Assembly: GCF_020509005.1 (NCBI RefSeq)
Contig: NC_063012.1
Location: forward strand, 9,982,001-10,046,000
DNA: 64,000 nucleotides
Source of the DNA: Fulvia fulva
Taxonomy: Eukaryota > Ascomycota > Dothideomycetes > Mycosphaerellales > Mycosphaerellaceae
Reading direction: 5' to 3'
Position numbers and translations under genes: made by a program. This document shows, piece after piece, positions 1 to 11,141 of this stretch. Each line of letters begins with the position of its first letter. Position 1 is the first letter of the stretch. Below the pieces are notes generated by a model. It saw only the letters and a list, made by a program, of their open reading frames with translations, had not been told where the DNA came from and ran no database searches.

Positions 1-949
1 TAGAAATTCGCCCCGGGCAATAAGATAATGACCTAATAATAGAAGTACGTATAGCCTACGGTAAACTAGAGATATAGTAAGCGTTACGGTAGCTAGATAC
101 TAGAGAACTATATTAGCTCCTAAGGCGACACCGTATAGACGATACTAATACCGTAGCTATAGGCGGATTAATATATATTAAGAATAGATACGGCGGCTAT
201 AACGTTTTTGTTCCGGATATACCTAATCTACGCTTTAAGGTGTTCTAGGCTTACTATAGTATACCTTCCGCTAGCTACCCTAGACGAGCGAAGACCTACG
301 AGCTTATTACTAGAGACTTCGTCTAGCCTAGTCTATTGCAATACGTCCGTAATAAGATCTTTAAGTACTATAAATACCGCTTATTAAAACCCTCGTAGAC
401 GTAATACCCTAGGCTACTAAAACTACTACTAATTCCCTTTAAGCTCTAGGATAAGATCGTAATAGACTTCGTAGTTAGCTTACTAGAAAGTACGGGTAGC
501 TACGACGGTGTAATATATACGGATGTTTTGACTATTACTAACCGTACGGGCAAGGGCTCTTATATAATCCTAGTAAAGGAGATAAGCGTAGAATATATTA
601 CGTACATCTTCGTACGGGACTACTACTATCTCTACGGCCTACCTCTATCGGTTATAACTAATAGGGGCAGCTAATAGCTTTCTACTTTCTAGCGTAGGCT
701 CTACGAGCTCGTCGACGTAGATTATAAACTGTCTACCGCCTTCTATCCTAAAACGGACGGCTAATCTAAGAATACGAATAAGGAGATAGAGAAGTACCTC
801 CGTACCTTTACTAACTACGCTTAGAACGATTAGGTAGATTAGCTACTACTTACTAAATTCGTAAAGAATAACTATATTACCGAAGCTATAGGTATTTCGC
901 TATTCGTCGCCGAGCGTAGCCGTAATCCGCGTACTAGTAACTTTAATAG
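1..949 (+). pseudogene. Ty3-A pol fragment: integrase (RIP-inactivated)
   Basis: Plus-strand translation gives a Ty3/Gypsy integrase full of stop codons. Seen in order: a zinc-binding N-terminal part with an HPGR-like stretch near 270-300, a catalytic-core start reading IVIDFVVSLL near 450-490, and a TNRGS motif near 655-670 that matches the usual TDRGSQF with an Asp-to-Asn change. Integrase would insert the element cDNA into the genome. The 5' part of the element (LTR, gag, protease, RT, RNase H) lies left of the window. The frame is cut at 949 by LINE-1 and resumes at 5949 after a 16-bp target duplication. Nearly every expected CAG or TGG codon is TAG, so it cannot be expressed. Confidence 0.8.
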
Positions 950-1099
950 ATAGATAGATTTGTCATTCCCCTGTTCTAGGACCCTATCCGGCCTATGCAG
1001 GTATATATCTATTGTTATGTACAAAGGGAAACCCGAATAGGTGAAAACCCTTCCCGCCCCCGACTACTCCTTATCTAGATTAGCTTTCCCTCTAAACGT

Positions 1100-3660
1100 A
1101 CGTAGTCCATGTCACTACCCCGTTAGCCCCCGCTCCTAGCCGGTCTCGTCGCGCTACGTCGTGTCCTCTCTTCCTACACTGCTCCTACTAGGCGGTACTG
1201 TTCTAGCCAGCCCTTCTCTAGTATCCAGTTCGTAATACGCCGTAGGTCTTCAGCGTTGTTAAGAAGTGCCCCAATCGTCCGGTTCCTCGCCTTTGCCATC
1301 CACTCCCCCCTTCCTAGCGACCACCTCGGACAGACGAGGAGTGCGTGCCGTACGTTCTGGGAGCGATAGCCGTAGGGGTAGCTAGTATTCGTGTATCCTA
1401 GGACCTTCCTCCATGATAGGTACCCCTAGAGGCCGATGTGTTCGCTTCGCAGTTAGGTTGCTATGCTACTCTATGCCCTCGTAAGGCGGTAGTGGATGAG
1501 CTTCGGGGGGTGCTTGACCGCGGATTTTGTAGCTGACTATTCCTTAGGTTGTCCCGCTAGCTAAGGGCGTCCACTATGCCCTACAACCTGGTTGTTCCAC
1601 CTCTCTTTCCATAGTTGCTCTACAAACGATTTCTCACCTTCCTATTGTGTTGCTAGCTGTTCGTCCCTTGCCCGGTAGTTCGGCTCGTTTCCGGGTCGAA
1701 TGCCCTTATACGCTAGTACTGATTCGCGGGCCCTTGCGACTGCACTAGCGATGACCTTCTGTACTAGGTACTGTGCCGACTTGCCTAAGTAGGAGGTCCG
1801 TAGTCCCTAGATGTATAGGTCGATCGGCGGTATAGCGGTCTCGTGCTTAAGCATCCTCGTTAGTGTCGACTTATATGCCCCGGTGACCTTCCTTAGGCAT
1901 TGGTTTTGGATCTTCGCTAGCGGCGCGACGAGTCCCTTCGATAGGTAGGCCCTCTCGCCTAAGGACCACACTTGGCTGCTATAGGTAAGGACTGGCCGTA
2001 CAATAGCCGTATATAGAAGTCGTGACTACCGGAAGTCCGCCCCTATATGGACGCAGTGAGCCTCTGGCATGATGCCATATTCTGTTCAGCTTTCCGTAAT
2101 ATTGCCTATACGTGCTTCCTCCACCGTAGCGCCGGGTCCACCTATAGTCCGAGGATCCTGAGCTGATTTGCCGGGTTAGTCGTATGCCCCTATATCTGGA
2201 TAGAAGCTTGCATATTGTGGAACCGTGGCCGGCGCGTAAAGTGTATCAGATTGTACTTTTCTGGGGCAAACCGAGCCCCGTGCCTCCTAGCCCAGTCCTC
2301 GCAGATCTTGTGCTTCTCTTCTAGTAGCCTACAGTTCTCCTCAGTCGAGGAAGACTACGCTAGGATGTTTGTATCGTCTACGAAGCCGCTCGTAGCGGTG
2401 TTCTGGGATTCTAGGGCTGGGAGCAGCGTCGCTATAAAGAAGAGGAACAGAATAGGTGCTAGCGTTGAGCCTTGAGGGATTCTAGTGTAGACTGCTTGAA
2501 ATGGGCTTCTGTACTGGCCGACCAGGATCGACGTACTGCGGTTTTGGAGGTAGGACCGTACGAAGTTGACAAGCCACTCAGGGAGTCCTTTCGACCTTAG
2601 GATGTAGAGAAGCCGCGGGTGTGACACGTAGTCGAAGGCTCCCGATATGTCTAGGCTAAGTAAGGAAGCCACCTTGTCCCTATTCTTATACTAGATGGCC
2701 TTTACCTAAGAGGTGATAAGTTCTATCGCGGATAGCGTCGATCGCTATGGGCGCGCACCTATCTAGGTGTCCGGGAGTAGGGAGTGTTCCTCTGCCGCCT
2801 CGGAGAGTCTCGTTGTAACTAGCTTCTCAAGCGCCTTCCCAAGAGTGTTAAGGAGCGCAATTGGGCGGTACGACTTCACCTGCGTATAGTCTTCCTTCTA
2901 CGGCTTGCGTAGGACCACTGTCGTCGATTGTTTAAAAGCTATCGGGTAGTATCCGGTCTGTAGGCAGGCGTTAAAGATCGCTATAACTACTAGGGCTAGT
3001 TGATCTCTACACTTCTTTAGTAGCTCGTTTGGGATCCCATCCGGCCCCGGGGCTTTCTTCGCCGGCAACTTCCTCAGCACAGCGGTAACTTCTCCCTCGG
3101 ACACCTCCTATTAGACCGCGATGCTAGGGGCTAGGGGAGTAGAGCTGTTTATGTCGCTTAGATCAGCCTCGACTAGGGGTGGGAAGAACTTGCTAGCCAG
3201 TAGACGCGCCTTGGCCTCGGGGTCGCTAACCGGGCCACTAGGCGATTGTAGCGCTGGGATAGAGAAGGAGGGGCCCTGTGTAGGGTCCTGTCGGGCCCAT
3301 TTCGCTAGCTTCTACATCCTCTCTGGCTTGCCGGCGATTTCTTCCACTGTGGCCCTCCAGCCGACTGCTTTCTCCCTCCGTATTATGGCTTTCTTCTGTT
3401 GGTATGCCTCCCTATATACGTTCTAGGCCTCCTCGCTATAGCTGCTCGTCCACACCCGGCGGGCTCTCCTTGCTTCTCTTACTACCGCAGTGCACTCCGG
3501 CGTCCAGTATAGTTTGGACTATGTCGTTAGTTAGGCAAGCGGAACGTGAAGTGAGGTCGCTTTTCTTATTTCGTCTGTCAACCCCTAGACTGCTTCGTCT
3601 ATCTCGTCTTTACTGTTGTATTGCTACTACGCGATCTAGACTAGCCTCTTAGAGTTATCG
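1100..3660 (-). pseudogene. LINE-1 ORF2 C-terminus: reverse transcriptase and terminal zinc motif
   Basis: Reverse transcriptase that would copy the LINE RNA at the nicked target. Visible on the minus strand: the KAPGPDGIPNELL motif near 3035-3075, SLDISGAFDYVSH near 2625-2665, RIPQGSTLAPILF near 2440-2480 and the catalytic GFVDDTN near 2365-2385. The last is intact. The C-terminal cysteine motif near 1350-1390 reads YPYG where LINE-4 has CQCG; TGC has become TAC, the change RIP makes. Open pieces remain at 2355-2672 and 2898-3104, but many stops lie between them. The 3' untranslated part is 963-1100. No RNase H domain was recognised. Confidence 0.8.
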
Positions 3661-4440
3661 AGGTACGCCTAGATGTTGGCCCAGTAGGCCTTTCCCCAGT
3701 TTGGCTTAGGGGTTCTCGCTAGTGTGCGTTGTATCTGTATCGCAATAGAGGTCCTGACTGGCATGTGGTCTAACGACGCCTCGAGTTCATGTTCGATCCT
3801 ACAGTAGGTTACCGTATAGTAGTGGCTATCTGAGATCTAGGAGAGGTCGATCGTGCCTTGGAGTCCCCCTCTCTTCTAGGTGCCCAGGTCCTTCGGGGTA
3901 TTAAGGGCAATTGCGTTGCTCGCCATCAAGTCGAGTACTTCGTCGGCTATAGGGTACGGCTGCATAAGGCTTTCCTAGGAAGGGTGGTGTATGTTAAAGT
4001 CTCCTACTACGATGTGGCACCCTTGTCTCTTGAGCGCACTGTCTAGGTGTCTGCAGACCCCTAGGTCGCGGCTAGACCTCGAGGCTGGCGGTTGTATGTA
4101 TAGGTTGTGTATCCAGGTACTACCTACGTAGAGGGAGGTAATATCGCCCCCGCCTTCTTCGTCTGCGTAGTACACTACCTCCCAGTCGGATTCTAGTATG
4201 TCCTTGCTGACATAGAAGCACGTACGGGGTCTGCCGTCGCCTCGTAGGCATGTCGTGTAGCCTAGTGACTTGCAGGTCGTTGGTCTCTTATAGTGCGGGT
4301 TAATCTATAGCTCCTGGATTGTAAGGACGTGGTGGACGCGCGGGTCCGCCTCGTGTAGGAAATGGTTCTAGACTATATCCTTGCTATAGTTGACGTTATA
4401 CTAGATGATGTTAAGCGTGTCGAGGCTAGTCATCGGCATC
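3660..4440 (-). pseudogene. LINE-1 ORF2 N-terminus: AP-like endonuclease
   Basis: Minus-strand translation reads as the endonuclease that nicks target DNA for target-primed reverse transcription. The segment 3975-4175 is still open and ends in VVGDFNIHHPS, which carries the GDFN signature of the exonuclease-endonuclease-phosphatase fold. Upstream, at about 4250-4340, is the conserved I-Q-E-L-type start of the domain. It leads into the RT domain of the same frame. Stops from RIP-type changes break it, so it is a remnant. Confidence 0.75.
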
Positions 4441-5720
4441 GACAATCATTTCCTCTGTATCGTCCTGTGTCCTACTGCCCTGTGCGTCCTAGTCTACGCC
4501 TATCGGCTATATACTAAAGGGGAGCCGGGCCTAGTTAGATTCCCTCGCCGTAGCTAGTAGAGCACGTGGCCTCCCGTACGCCCTAGGCTGCGCATCCTTT
4601 ATATCGTTCTCGGCCCTAGGGCGCTTGTGCCCGACCGCCGCTAGTTGGTTCCGGTGTGGGCTAGCCTCACGGTCGCCGTAGAATCTTAGGGCGACGGTTC
4701 TGTTTATGATTGCCTTGTTTTTCGCTAGTTTCCGCTATGGGCATTCCGCACTATACGATAGGTGGTGCCCCGGACAGTTCGCGCACCGTCTCGTAGTCGA
4801 TGTACAGTCCCTAGACATATAGTCTCCTACACAGTTCGAGCAGGCCTACTTGTTTGTACACGTGTAGGTTTGGTGTCTATACTGTTGGCATTTGAAGTAT
4901 TAGAGGACACGAAAGGATGAGGAGTGCTTTTCCACTATCTTGAGGCTATATTGCTAGACTAGGCCTTGTTCTATCGCTAGATCCGCCGCTTTCGCGTCTT
5001 ATAGCTATACTATTAGCGCCGAGGCCTTCTTGCCTTCTAGCCATTTCCTATAGAGCCAAGTCGCCTTCTGGATTAGAGAGTTAAGAGTGACCGGGTTGTC
5101 CTCTTAGAGAGCGCGTAGGTGACCCTAGTTGGTTAGGTCAAACTCCTTAGGCATGTCGTGGACTAGGATCGTAAATTGTTTCGTTAAGACCTTCGCTAAT
5201 GCCGCAACCTTAGATGCCCACTGTGGCTATGCCTCTAGGTGCCTCCTAGCAGTAGTAGAGCTAGTATAGATCTGTAGAGTGCCGTTAGACTGTTGGTTCA
5301 CTACGACCACCCCTAGTTAGTTAATTCGTTAGGCGAGCTCCTTGTTCGATAGCTTCGCAACTTCGGCCTAGTCTTCCTTTGCTGCAATGCGGATCGTAAC
5401 TGCATCGTGCGTTGGGCGGGGGCCTAGTATCGATGCCGCGACCGATGCCTAGCTATAGGGGTGTTGATTCCGGGTGGCCTTGCTAATCGCCTAGGACGTC
5501 GTCCTCATTTCTTGTTGCCCTCGGTGATACGACAGTACAAGCGCCGTGCGTAGCTGAGTGATCATTACCTATAGAGACCGGTAAGGGAGCTGATCGTTAG
5601 TTTCTATACTTTTTGCGTCCTCTATAAGTTGCTGCCAGTTGTCTTAGGGGGGCTTCGCCTGTAGGGCCGTAGGCGCCGTTAGTACCGTAGCCTAGGCTGC
5701 CATTGCCTAGGAGTTGCCTA
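4440..5720 (-). pseudogene. LINE-1 ORF1 (gag-like, three CCHC zinc knuckles)
   Basis: Minus-strand reading gives an ORF1-type nucleic-acid-binding protein. Three cysteine/histidine knuckles in a row lie at about 4745-4905. The first reads CFKCQQY then H, the second ACSNC, and the third ANCPGHH followed by CP. Such ORF1 proteins coat LINE RNA and form the transposition particle. The N-terminal half (about 5100-5720) has no domain I recognise. The frame is interrupted by TAG/TAA codons of RIP type. The copy in the LINE dimer (from 56520) has the same knuckle region with more damage. Confidence 0.75.
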
Positions 5721-5948
5721 ATGTAGCTAGGCACCTCCGCGGCGTTTGGAGCTGAAGAAACAGGGTGAAGAGAGCTTCAAGCTGTCCAGATTGAATAGGG
5801 TAGAACTCCCTCAGTCCTAGGGGCAGTGGCCTGCTTTTTATATCGTTAGAATGGCCTTGATAAGAGCTTTCGAATGTGTCGTGTTTTGGCGCAGAGATCG
5901 ATGATTCCGTCAATGGTCCGCCTATAGAAAATCTAGTAACTTTAATAG

Positions 5949-7058
5949 TAACTTGCCGAGGCGCCTTATACCTACTAAGTAACGTATTAGTACTAAGAAA
6001 GCGGAGCGCTTCGTATAATAGATAAAGGACTTCTACGAGCACCTATACGAGTACCTCCGTTATAATCAAGCCCTATAAGCTAATAATATAAATATATACC
6101 GTACCGTACCGCCTAGATACTAGGAAGACAACCGCGTCTATATTAATACTAAGAACTAGAAGTCATCGCGACTATCTAAGAAGCTCGACGTAAAGTAGTA
6201 CGGACCGGTTACTATTACCGCTATACTAGGACAGAACGTATATAGAGTCAACCTCGACGAGACCCGTATACGAGTATAAAACTCGTTCTACGCGAACCTT
6301 CTACGACCGGCGGATCCCGAGGATAATATACGCCCCCCGCTAATTAAGGTTATAGATAATATAGGCAATACGTTTAAAACGTAGGAGATTAAGCGTATTC
6401 TAGATATAAAGTCGAAGGGTAGAGGCATTACTATACTAGTAAAGTAGTAGGGATATTTAGATAGTAAGTCTACTTAGGAGCCCGCGAGCGTAGTATATAA
6501 AGATATACCGAAGGTAGTTATAGACTTCTAGTATAATAACCTAGCGAAGTCTATACCGGTCAACTTTTATCCGCTACCTAGTTAGATCCCGAATAAAACG
6601 TTACGCGATATAAGACCTAAAGTAGATATATATAGTATAGATCTAGTACCTTAGGTAACTATAGTCGTACGACCTCCCTTTAACGGTACCGGTACTATAG
6701 CTCTTCCTATTAGTAACTATACGCCTTCTAATATTACTATAGGTAATATTAAAGGGGTTTCGGTACCTACTTCTAGTAAGTTATTAAGCGAGAGTACTAG
6801 CTCGATTATATCTTTATACGCTCGTATAGGCCAAGTTGACTACCCGCCGGTATAGTAGGAGGGCGTAAGTAATATAAAGGCTTACGGTAAGCTAATAGAT
6901 ATAACGAGGGATATAACGATAGAGGATATAATTAAAACGGCCTAGATAGAGCTACTTAATAAGACGGACGGTATAGAGGATAACGAAGCCTTTATATATA
7001 TACTAAGGAAGATTTAAGGATATACGCTTCGAGACGAAGGTGTTTTAAGGGGGGGTAG
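5949..7058 (+). pseudogene. Ty3-A pol C-terminus with chromodomain
   Basis: This continues the Ty3-A integrase after the LINE-1 insertion. At about 6230-6310 a run reading VYRVNLDETRIRVYNSFYANLLRP is the usual integrase C-terminal fold of chromoviruses. At about 6385-6535 a chromodomain is recognisable: EIKRILD, then LVK plus stop plus GYLDSKST, then EPAS and VVIDFY. Chromodomains steer integration toward particular chromatin marks. The following 500 bp to the polypurine tract encodes a poorly conserved tail. Stops are frequent and of RIP type. Confidence 0.75.
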
Positions 7059-7245
7059 TGTCACGGCCGCTCCGTAAGTGAAGGATTAGCAAAGGGCACG
7101 TGACCTTAGATCACGTGACGCTCGGCCCGAAGCCGACCCGTAATACCTCGGCCTTTAAGTATAGGCCTCGACCTTAGAACCTACTTCTCTCTTTAGCTAT
7201 CGACTTTGTTAATACTATACCCCTATACTCTCGTACTATAGCCTC
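7059..7245 (+). repeat. Ty3-A 3' LTR
   Basis: The LTR starts with TGTCACGG directly after the polypurine tract aaggggggg at 7047-7055. The 5' edge is clear; the 3' edge (about 7230-7245) is estimated from where the Ty3-B integrase frame resumes. It contains CACGTG twice (near 7100 and 7116), a possible bHLH-type binding core. The partner LTR lies outside the window. Confidence 0.7.
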
Positions 7246-9040
7246 GTAATAGATAGTACTATGCCTCTACTCTTATAGAAGGCGAAGATATACCCTACGT
7301 ACTATAAGGTAGATAGTAATATATTATATATACGAAACTAGTACGATAGTTAGAGCCTATAGGTACCTAATAACTAGGCCCTACGGACTCGGCTTATTAG
7401 AATAAATTATAACGCTCTAGTAGTAGGACATCTAGGACGAGCTCGAACCTATAAACTCGTAGCACGAGAATTCTACTAGCCTAGCTTAGTAAGATTAGTA
7501 CGTAGATATACCGCGAATTACCGTATATACCGTATAACAAAATCTCTATACTCCTAGCTACCTAGATTATTATACCTACTTTTAGTACCGGACCGACCTT
7601 AGAGATATATTGTAGTAGACTTTGTAGTCGGACTTCCTAATAGTACCCTCGATAGTATAACCTATAATAATATTATAATCGTAATAGATAGGCTAACGAA
7701 GGAAGTCGAGCTAATTCCGATCGGAGCGATAACTATATAGAATACGGCAAGACTTTTCCTTAAGTATATATTCTCCCGACGCGGATTTCCTAATACTATT
7801 ACTTTAGACCGCGGTCAATAATAGGTTACTACCTTCTAGAAGAAACTTTATAAGATACTTCGTATAAGTCGTAAGCTAAGTTCTTTATACTACCTAGAAA
7901 CTAATAGATAGTCGAAACGTACTAACTAAGTAATAGAATAGTATCTCCGTATATTTACTAACGAGGTATAAGATGATTAGGTAGAATAGCTTTGTCTAGC
8001 TTAGTTCGCGATTAATAACTATCTTTTTAAAACTACTAGTATATCGCTATTCTACGCTACTTTAGGCTATAACTCTAAGTTTAAAGAGCGCGTAGACCTA
8101 AGCGCTAGAAAAGGGAGAGGACTAACTACTCTCTAGCGACTAGATACGCGATCGGCTAAAGCCTTTATACGCCGGATTTACGACCTTTATAAGCACCTTT
8201 AAGAAAATATACGGATGTTATAAGCTCTCTAAGCTAAAGTAGTAAACCGCTACCGAAGCACCCCGCTAGACTATAAAGTAGGCGACTAGGTATACCTAAG
8301 TACTAAGAACATCCGTACGACTCGACTATCTAAGAAGCTCGATAGAAGATACGCTAGCCCGTACTAGATTATAGAAGTTATACTAGCTAAGCTCTTATAT
8401 AAACTAAGATTGTCGGACGCTATAGTAGGACTCGATAACTACTTTTATACCTCGTTACTTTAGCGAGCCGATCATCCCGACTTCCTACTACTCGAAGGCT
8501 AGTATCTAGTACTACTACCGCCGATAACTATCGAGCCTAATACTACCGAAGCCGATATAGTCGCTAATATAGTCGTGATACCTATATATATATATATAAG
8601 GTAGAGATGATCTTAGATATATCTACCTATAAGCGAGTAGGCAAAGTGAAGAAGGGGTAGAAGCGTAAAGTAGACACTTAGTACAAGGTAAAATAGCTTA
8701 GATGATAGAATAAGTAGGATAGTAAGACCTAGTAACCGGCTAAGAATATGTTTAAACACGCGGCCGCCGCTATTATAGACTTTTACTATAGCCGGCCGGA
8801 GTTATCTACGCCTATAGGCTTTGTAGCTCTATCTAATTAGGTCCCCCTAAGCGTTTCTTAAAGGGAGCCGGTCGCGGATAGGCTAGTTATAGATAGACTA
8901 GATATAGATATATTACTAGACAATAATAAGGTATTAGAGGATAATTAGACTTTTATACGGTTATAGAGTAGTACGGGCAAGTGGCCGTATAAGATAGATA
9001 ACGCTTAGAGGACTAAGACGCGTTTTAAGAGGGGGGGTAC
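7246..9040 (+). pseudogene. Ty3-B pol C-terminus: integrase and chromodomain
   Basis: This is the same family as Ty3-G (compare 47460-49560). The integrase shows IVVDFVVGLPNS near 7611-7650 and VIVIDRLTKEVELIPIGAIT near 7675-7735. The catalytic core continues to about 8120. A chromodomain-type segment lies near 8600-8810, ending in AAAIIDFYYSRPE. The upstream part of Ty3-B is left of the window and was separated by the Ty3-A insertion. A polypurine tract at 9027-9037 leads into the LTR. Dense TAG/TAA codons make it non-functional. Confidence 0.8.
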
Positions 9041-9212
9041 TATTATAGGTAGCCCGCGACCCCTTACTATAGCTACGTTAGCCCGGGTGAACCGCGGACC
9101 TTCCGTATCGGGTTAGTGCGGCTTAGCTTTGCTTTATAACTTCGCCGCGCCTCGCGCTCCTCTTTCGTAGCTTCGTAGAATAATAACTCTCTTATTCGGA
9201 CTCTACGGTGAA
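9041..9212 (+). repeat. Ty3-B 3' LTR
   Basis: Starts TATTATAGG (RIP form of TGTTACGG) after the polypurine tract. It aligns along most of its length with the 184-bp LTRs of Ty3-G, including a shared cgccgcgcctcgcgctcctc stretch, but its last ~40 bp differ. The right edge is set by the start of Ty3-H sequence and is uncertain by a few bases. Confidence 0.75.
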
Positions 9213-9816
9213 TAATTACGAGTCTATAAGTACTAGAATAACTCTATTCTTCGCCGACTCTAGCCGCTACCCGCGGATAGAGTTTAGTAGCCTAGCTAAA
9301 CTATAAGTTATAGCTCGGGAAGTGCCTAATATCGAGGCCGCTAACGCGTTAGTTAATAATATATAAGACACTTAAGTATAAATATAGCGGGTACTCGAGT
9401 CTATACGCCGCGACCGCCTAGACGAGCTATACGACGTATATACCTTTACGTAAGTACGAACGGCCGAAGCCGTAAATACTCGGCGAGCGCTAGCGCCTAC
9501 CTACTAGCCTAACAATTTAGTTCTACTAGATGCCCGTAATATTAGGACTATACGCCTAAGTAAGAAACTCGATTATAAGTTCCTTAAGCCGTTTCGAGTC
9601 GTTAAGGCCGTAGGTAGACGCTCGTATAAACTCGAAGATACAAATCTATAACGTGTTCTATACGAGTAAGTTACGCCGAGTAGTAACCGAAGGGGTACCT
9701 AGATAACGTAGACTACTACTAGCGCCCGTAATCGTTAAACGCGATAGCTAGGTATCGGAGGAACACGAAGTAGAGGATCTAGTAGATTCTAAGATTAGGT
9801 ATAACGATATATAGTA
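9213..9816 (+). pseudogene. Ty3-H fragment (Ty3-E family, opposite orientation)
   Basis: This segment is nearly identical to the reverse complement of Ty3-E at about 29830-30340, so it is the C-terminal part of pol in a second, plus-strand copy of the same family. It begins in the region of YESISTRITLFFADSSRYPR-type sequence upstream of the integrase C-terminus. It is cut at the TA dinucleotide 9815-9816 by a pogo-type transposon and continues at 10950. Ty3-B interrupts it on the left. RIP stops are frequent. Confidence 0.7.
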
Positions 9817-10949
9817 ACGTGCTTTACTACCGAGCGGGCTATACTACCGAGTAGGCCACTTTTACTAAGAACTATACTACTTCTATAGATATAGCTATAT
9901 AACTACTATTATAGCGTATATTATCTTCAAACGAGGCTAAACTGACCTTAGCTATCTAGGCTACGAAACGCGACGCGACAATTACGAATCGACTTACTAT
10001 AAAGGTATATAACGCGTCTCGAACTATACTAGGGTATCGATTAAATAGACGACCTCCTCGGGGTGACTACGAGCCTAATTCAAAGAAGCTTATAGAGCTA
10101 GAAGAGAGGGTAATACTTGAGTATATACTCGAGCTAGATCTTAGAGGTTTTCCGCTATTAAAGGCTAGTATACGAGTAATAGCCGATTTATTACTATAAG
10201 AGAAGGGTCTTAGGCCCGCTAGTCTTAATTAGATAGATAGGTTTATTAGGCGGTATCGTGAGCTAAAGGTTCGTATAACACGTAGATACGATCGTTAGCG
10301 AGCCCTAATAGAAGATCTAGACGTTATCGAGAAGTAGTTCTTGCTTATACGTAATATAAAGGAGAAGTATAGCACCCTTAACTAGGACACCTATAACTTC
10401 GACGAGACAGGGTTTATAATAGGTGTCATTACGTCTTAGAGCGTCGTTACGGGTTCAGAAAGGCGTAGTAGAAAGAGGAAGGTCGTTTAATAGGGTAACA
10501 GAGAGGGAGTAGAGAGATAGCATTTTAGATAGCTCTTATACGAAGCGAGATTAGTAAGCTACGTAAGTCTAACGAGGCCCTTATATAGCGGAAAGCACGA
10601 AAGCGTAAGTATATTTAGTCTAGAGGGTCTCTAACCTTTGATAGGGCGTCGTAATTTATACCTCTAGAGGATACTAGGAGGTAGGAAGTAAGTAGAGAGT
10701 CGCTAGATAGTATTCGGCTAGTACTAAGGCTACGACGCTATAAGCGATATAGCGAGTCGGGGTATAACGTACGTACCTATTAAGTAGACTCGCTAGATAG
10801 CGAAGAATCTAAAGAGGAATTGTCCTCGTAGTAACGATTCTATAGGATGTCGTTGTGTTAAGATACCGTCGTTATTAAAGTAGAAGTAGTATAGTTCTTA
10901 GTAAAAGTAGCCCGCTCGGTAGTATAGCCCGCTCGGTAGTAAAGTACGT
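9817..10949 (+). mobile_element. Deleted pogo/Fot1-type DNA transposon
   Basis: A 1,133-bp Tc1/mariner-superfamily element. Terminal inverted repeats of about 69 bp lie at 9817-9885 and 10881-10949, and the target TA is duplicated at 9815-9816 and 10950-10951. Each inverted repeat contains two tandem copies of the core ctaccgagcgggctata. The transposase remnant is described separately. Intact Fot1-like elements are about 1.9 kb, so about 0.8 kb is missing from the middle. Without its catalytic core it could only move if a relative supplied transposase. Confidence 0.85.
9935..10890 (+). pseudogene. pogo/Fot1 transposase remnant, central DDE region deleted
   Basis: Plus-strand translation gives the N-terminal DNA-binding part (helix-turn-helix and CENP-B-like: NRLTIKVYNASRTILGYRLNRRPPR near 9990-10060, then the KKLIELEERVILEYIL helix). 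It continues into the start of the DDE core, YNFDETGFIIGV, at about 10390-10430. Shortly after 10470 it jumps to the C-terminal arm near 10500-10880, which has a serine-rich helix and a broken cysteine knuckle at the end. The second and third catalytic acidic residues are therefore absent. RIP stops occur on both sides of the deletion. Confidence 0.75.
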
Positions 10950-11141
10950 TATATAGTTATTTAGAAGAATCGTACGCGGCTCTAGGCTAAGTAGTTAGCT
11001 ATACTACCTAGATATAAAGAACTTATAATCGCGTTCTACTAGCGATACCTAGATAAACCTAAGCCTACCTTCGACGGACTCGATTAGCCGGTAACTTAAT
11101 ACGGGCTAGCGCTAATCCTCGGACCGTATATATAAACGCGG
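10950..11141 (+). pseudogene. Ty3-H fragment, right of the pogo insertion
   Basis: This is close to the reverse complement of Ty3-E at about 29555-29740. It rejoins the 9213-9816 fragment when the pogo element is removed. It ends at ...tataaacgcgg, where LINE-2 is inserted and, just beyond that, Ty3-D begins. In Ty3-E the same sequence continues as aaacgcgacataac, so the Ty3-D insertion point in Ty3-H is at this cgcg. Confidence 0.7.

Larger units (their letters stand above)
950..5932 (-). mobile_element. LINE-1: near full-length Tad-like non-LTR retrotransposon
   Basis: A minus-strand LINE of about 4.98 kb inserted in Ty3-A. It is flanked by a 16-bp target-site duplication, ctagtaactttaatag, at 934-949 and 5933-5948. 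On the minus strand it ends in a short (ATCT)n tail (plus-strand 945-960, overlapping the left duplication by a few bases). From 5' to 3' it shows an ORF1 with zinc knuckles, an apurinic-type endonuclease, a reverse transcriptase and a C-terminal zinc motif, which is the plan of fungal Tad/CgT1-type LINEs. RIP is moderate: CA and TG survive in places, unlike in the surrounding Ty3 DNA. Two RT pieces are still open (2355-2672 and 2898-3104). It has no copy of the 1.08-kb leader found on LINE-2 to LINE-6, so it shows what a leaderless, long LINE looks like here. Confidence 0.9.

Noticed and set aside
9825..10945. CRISPR-like or regulatory repeat array in the ctaccgagcgggc repeats
   Set aside because: There are only two copies at each end, arranged as inverted termini of a pogo-type element with TA target duplication.
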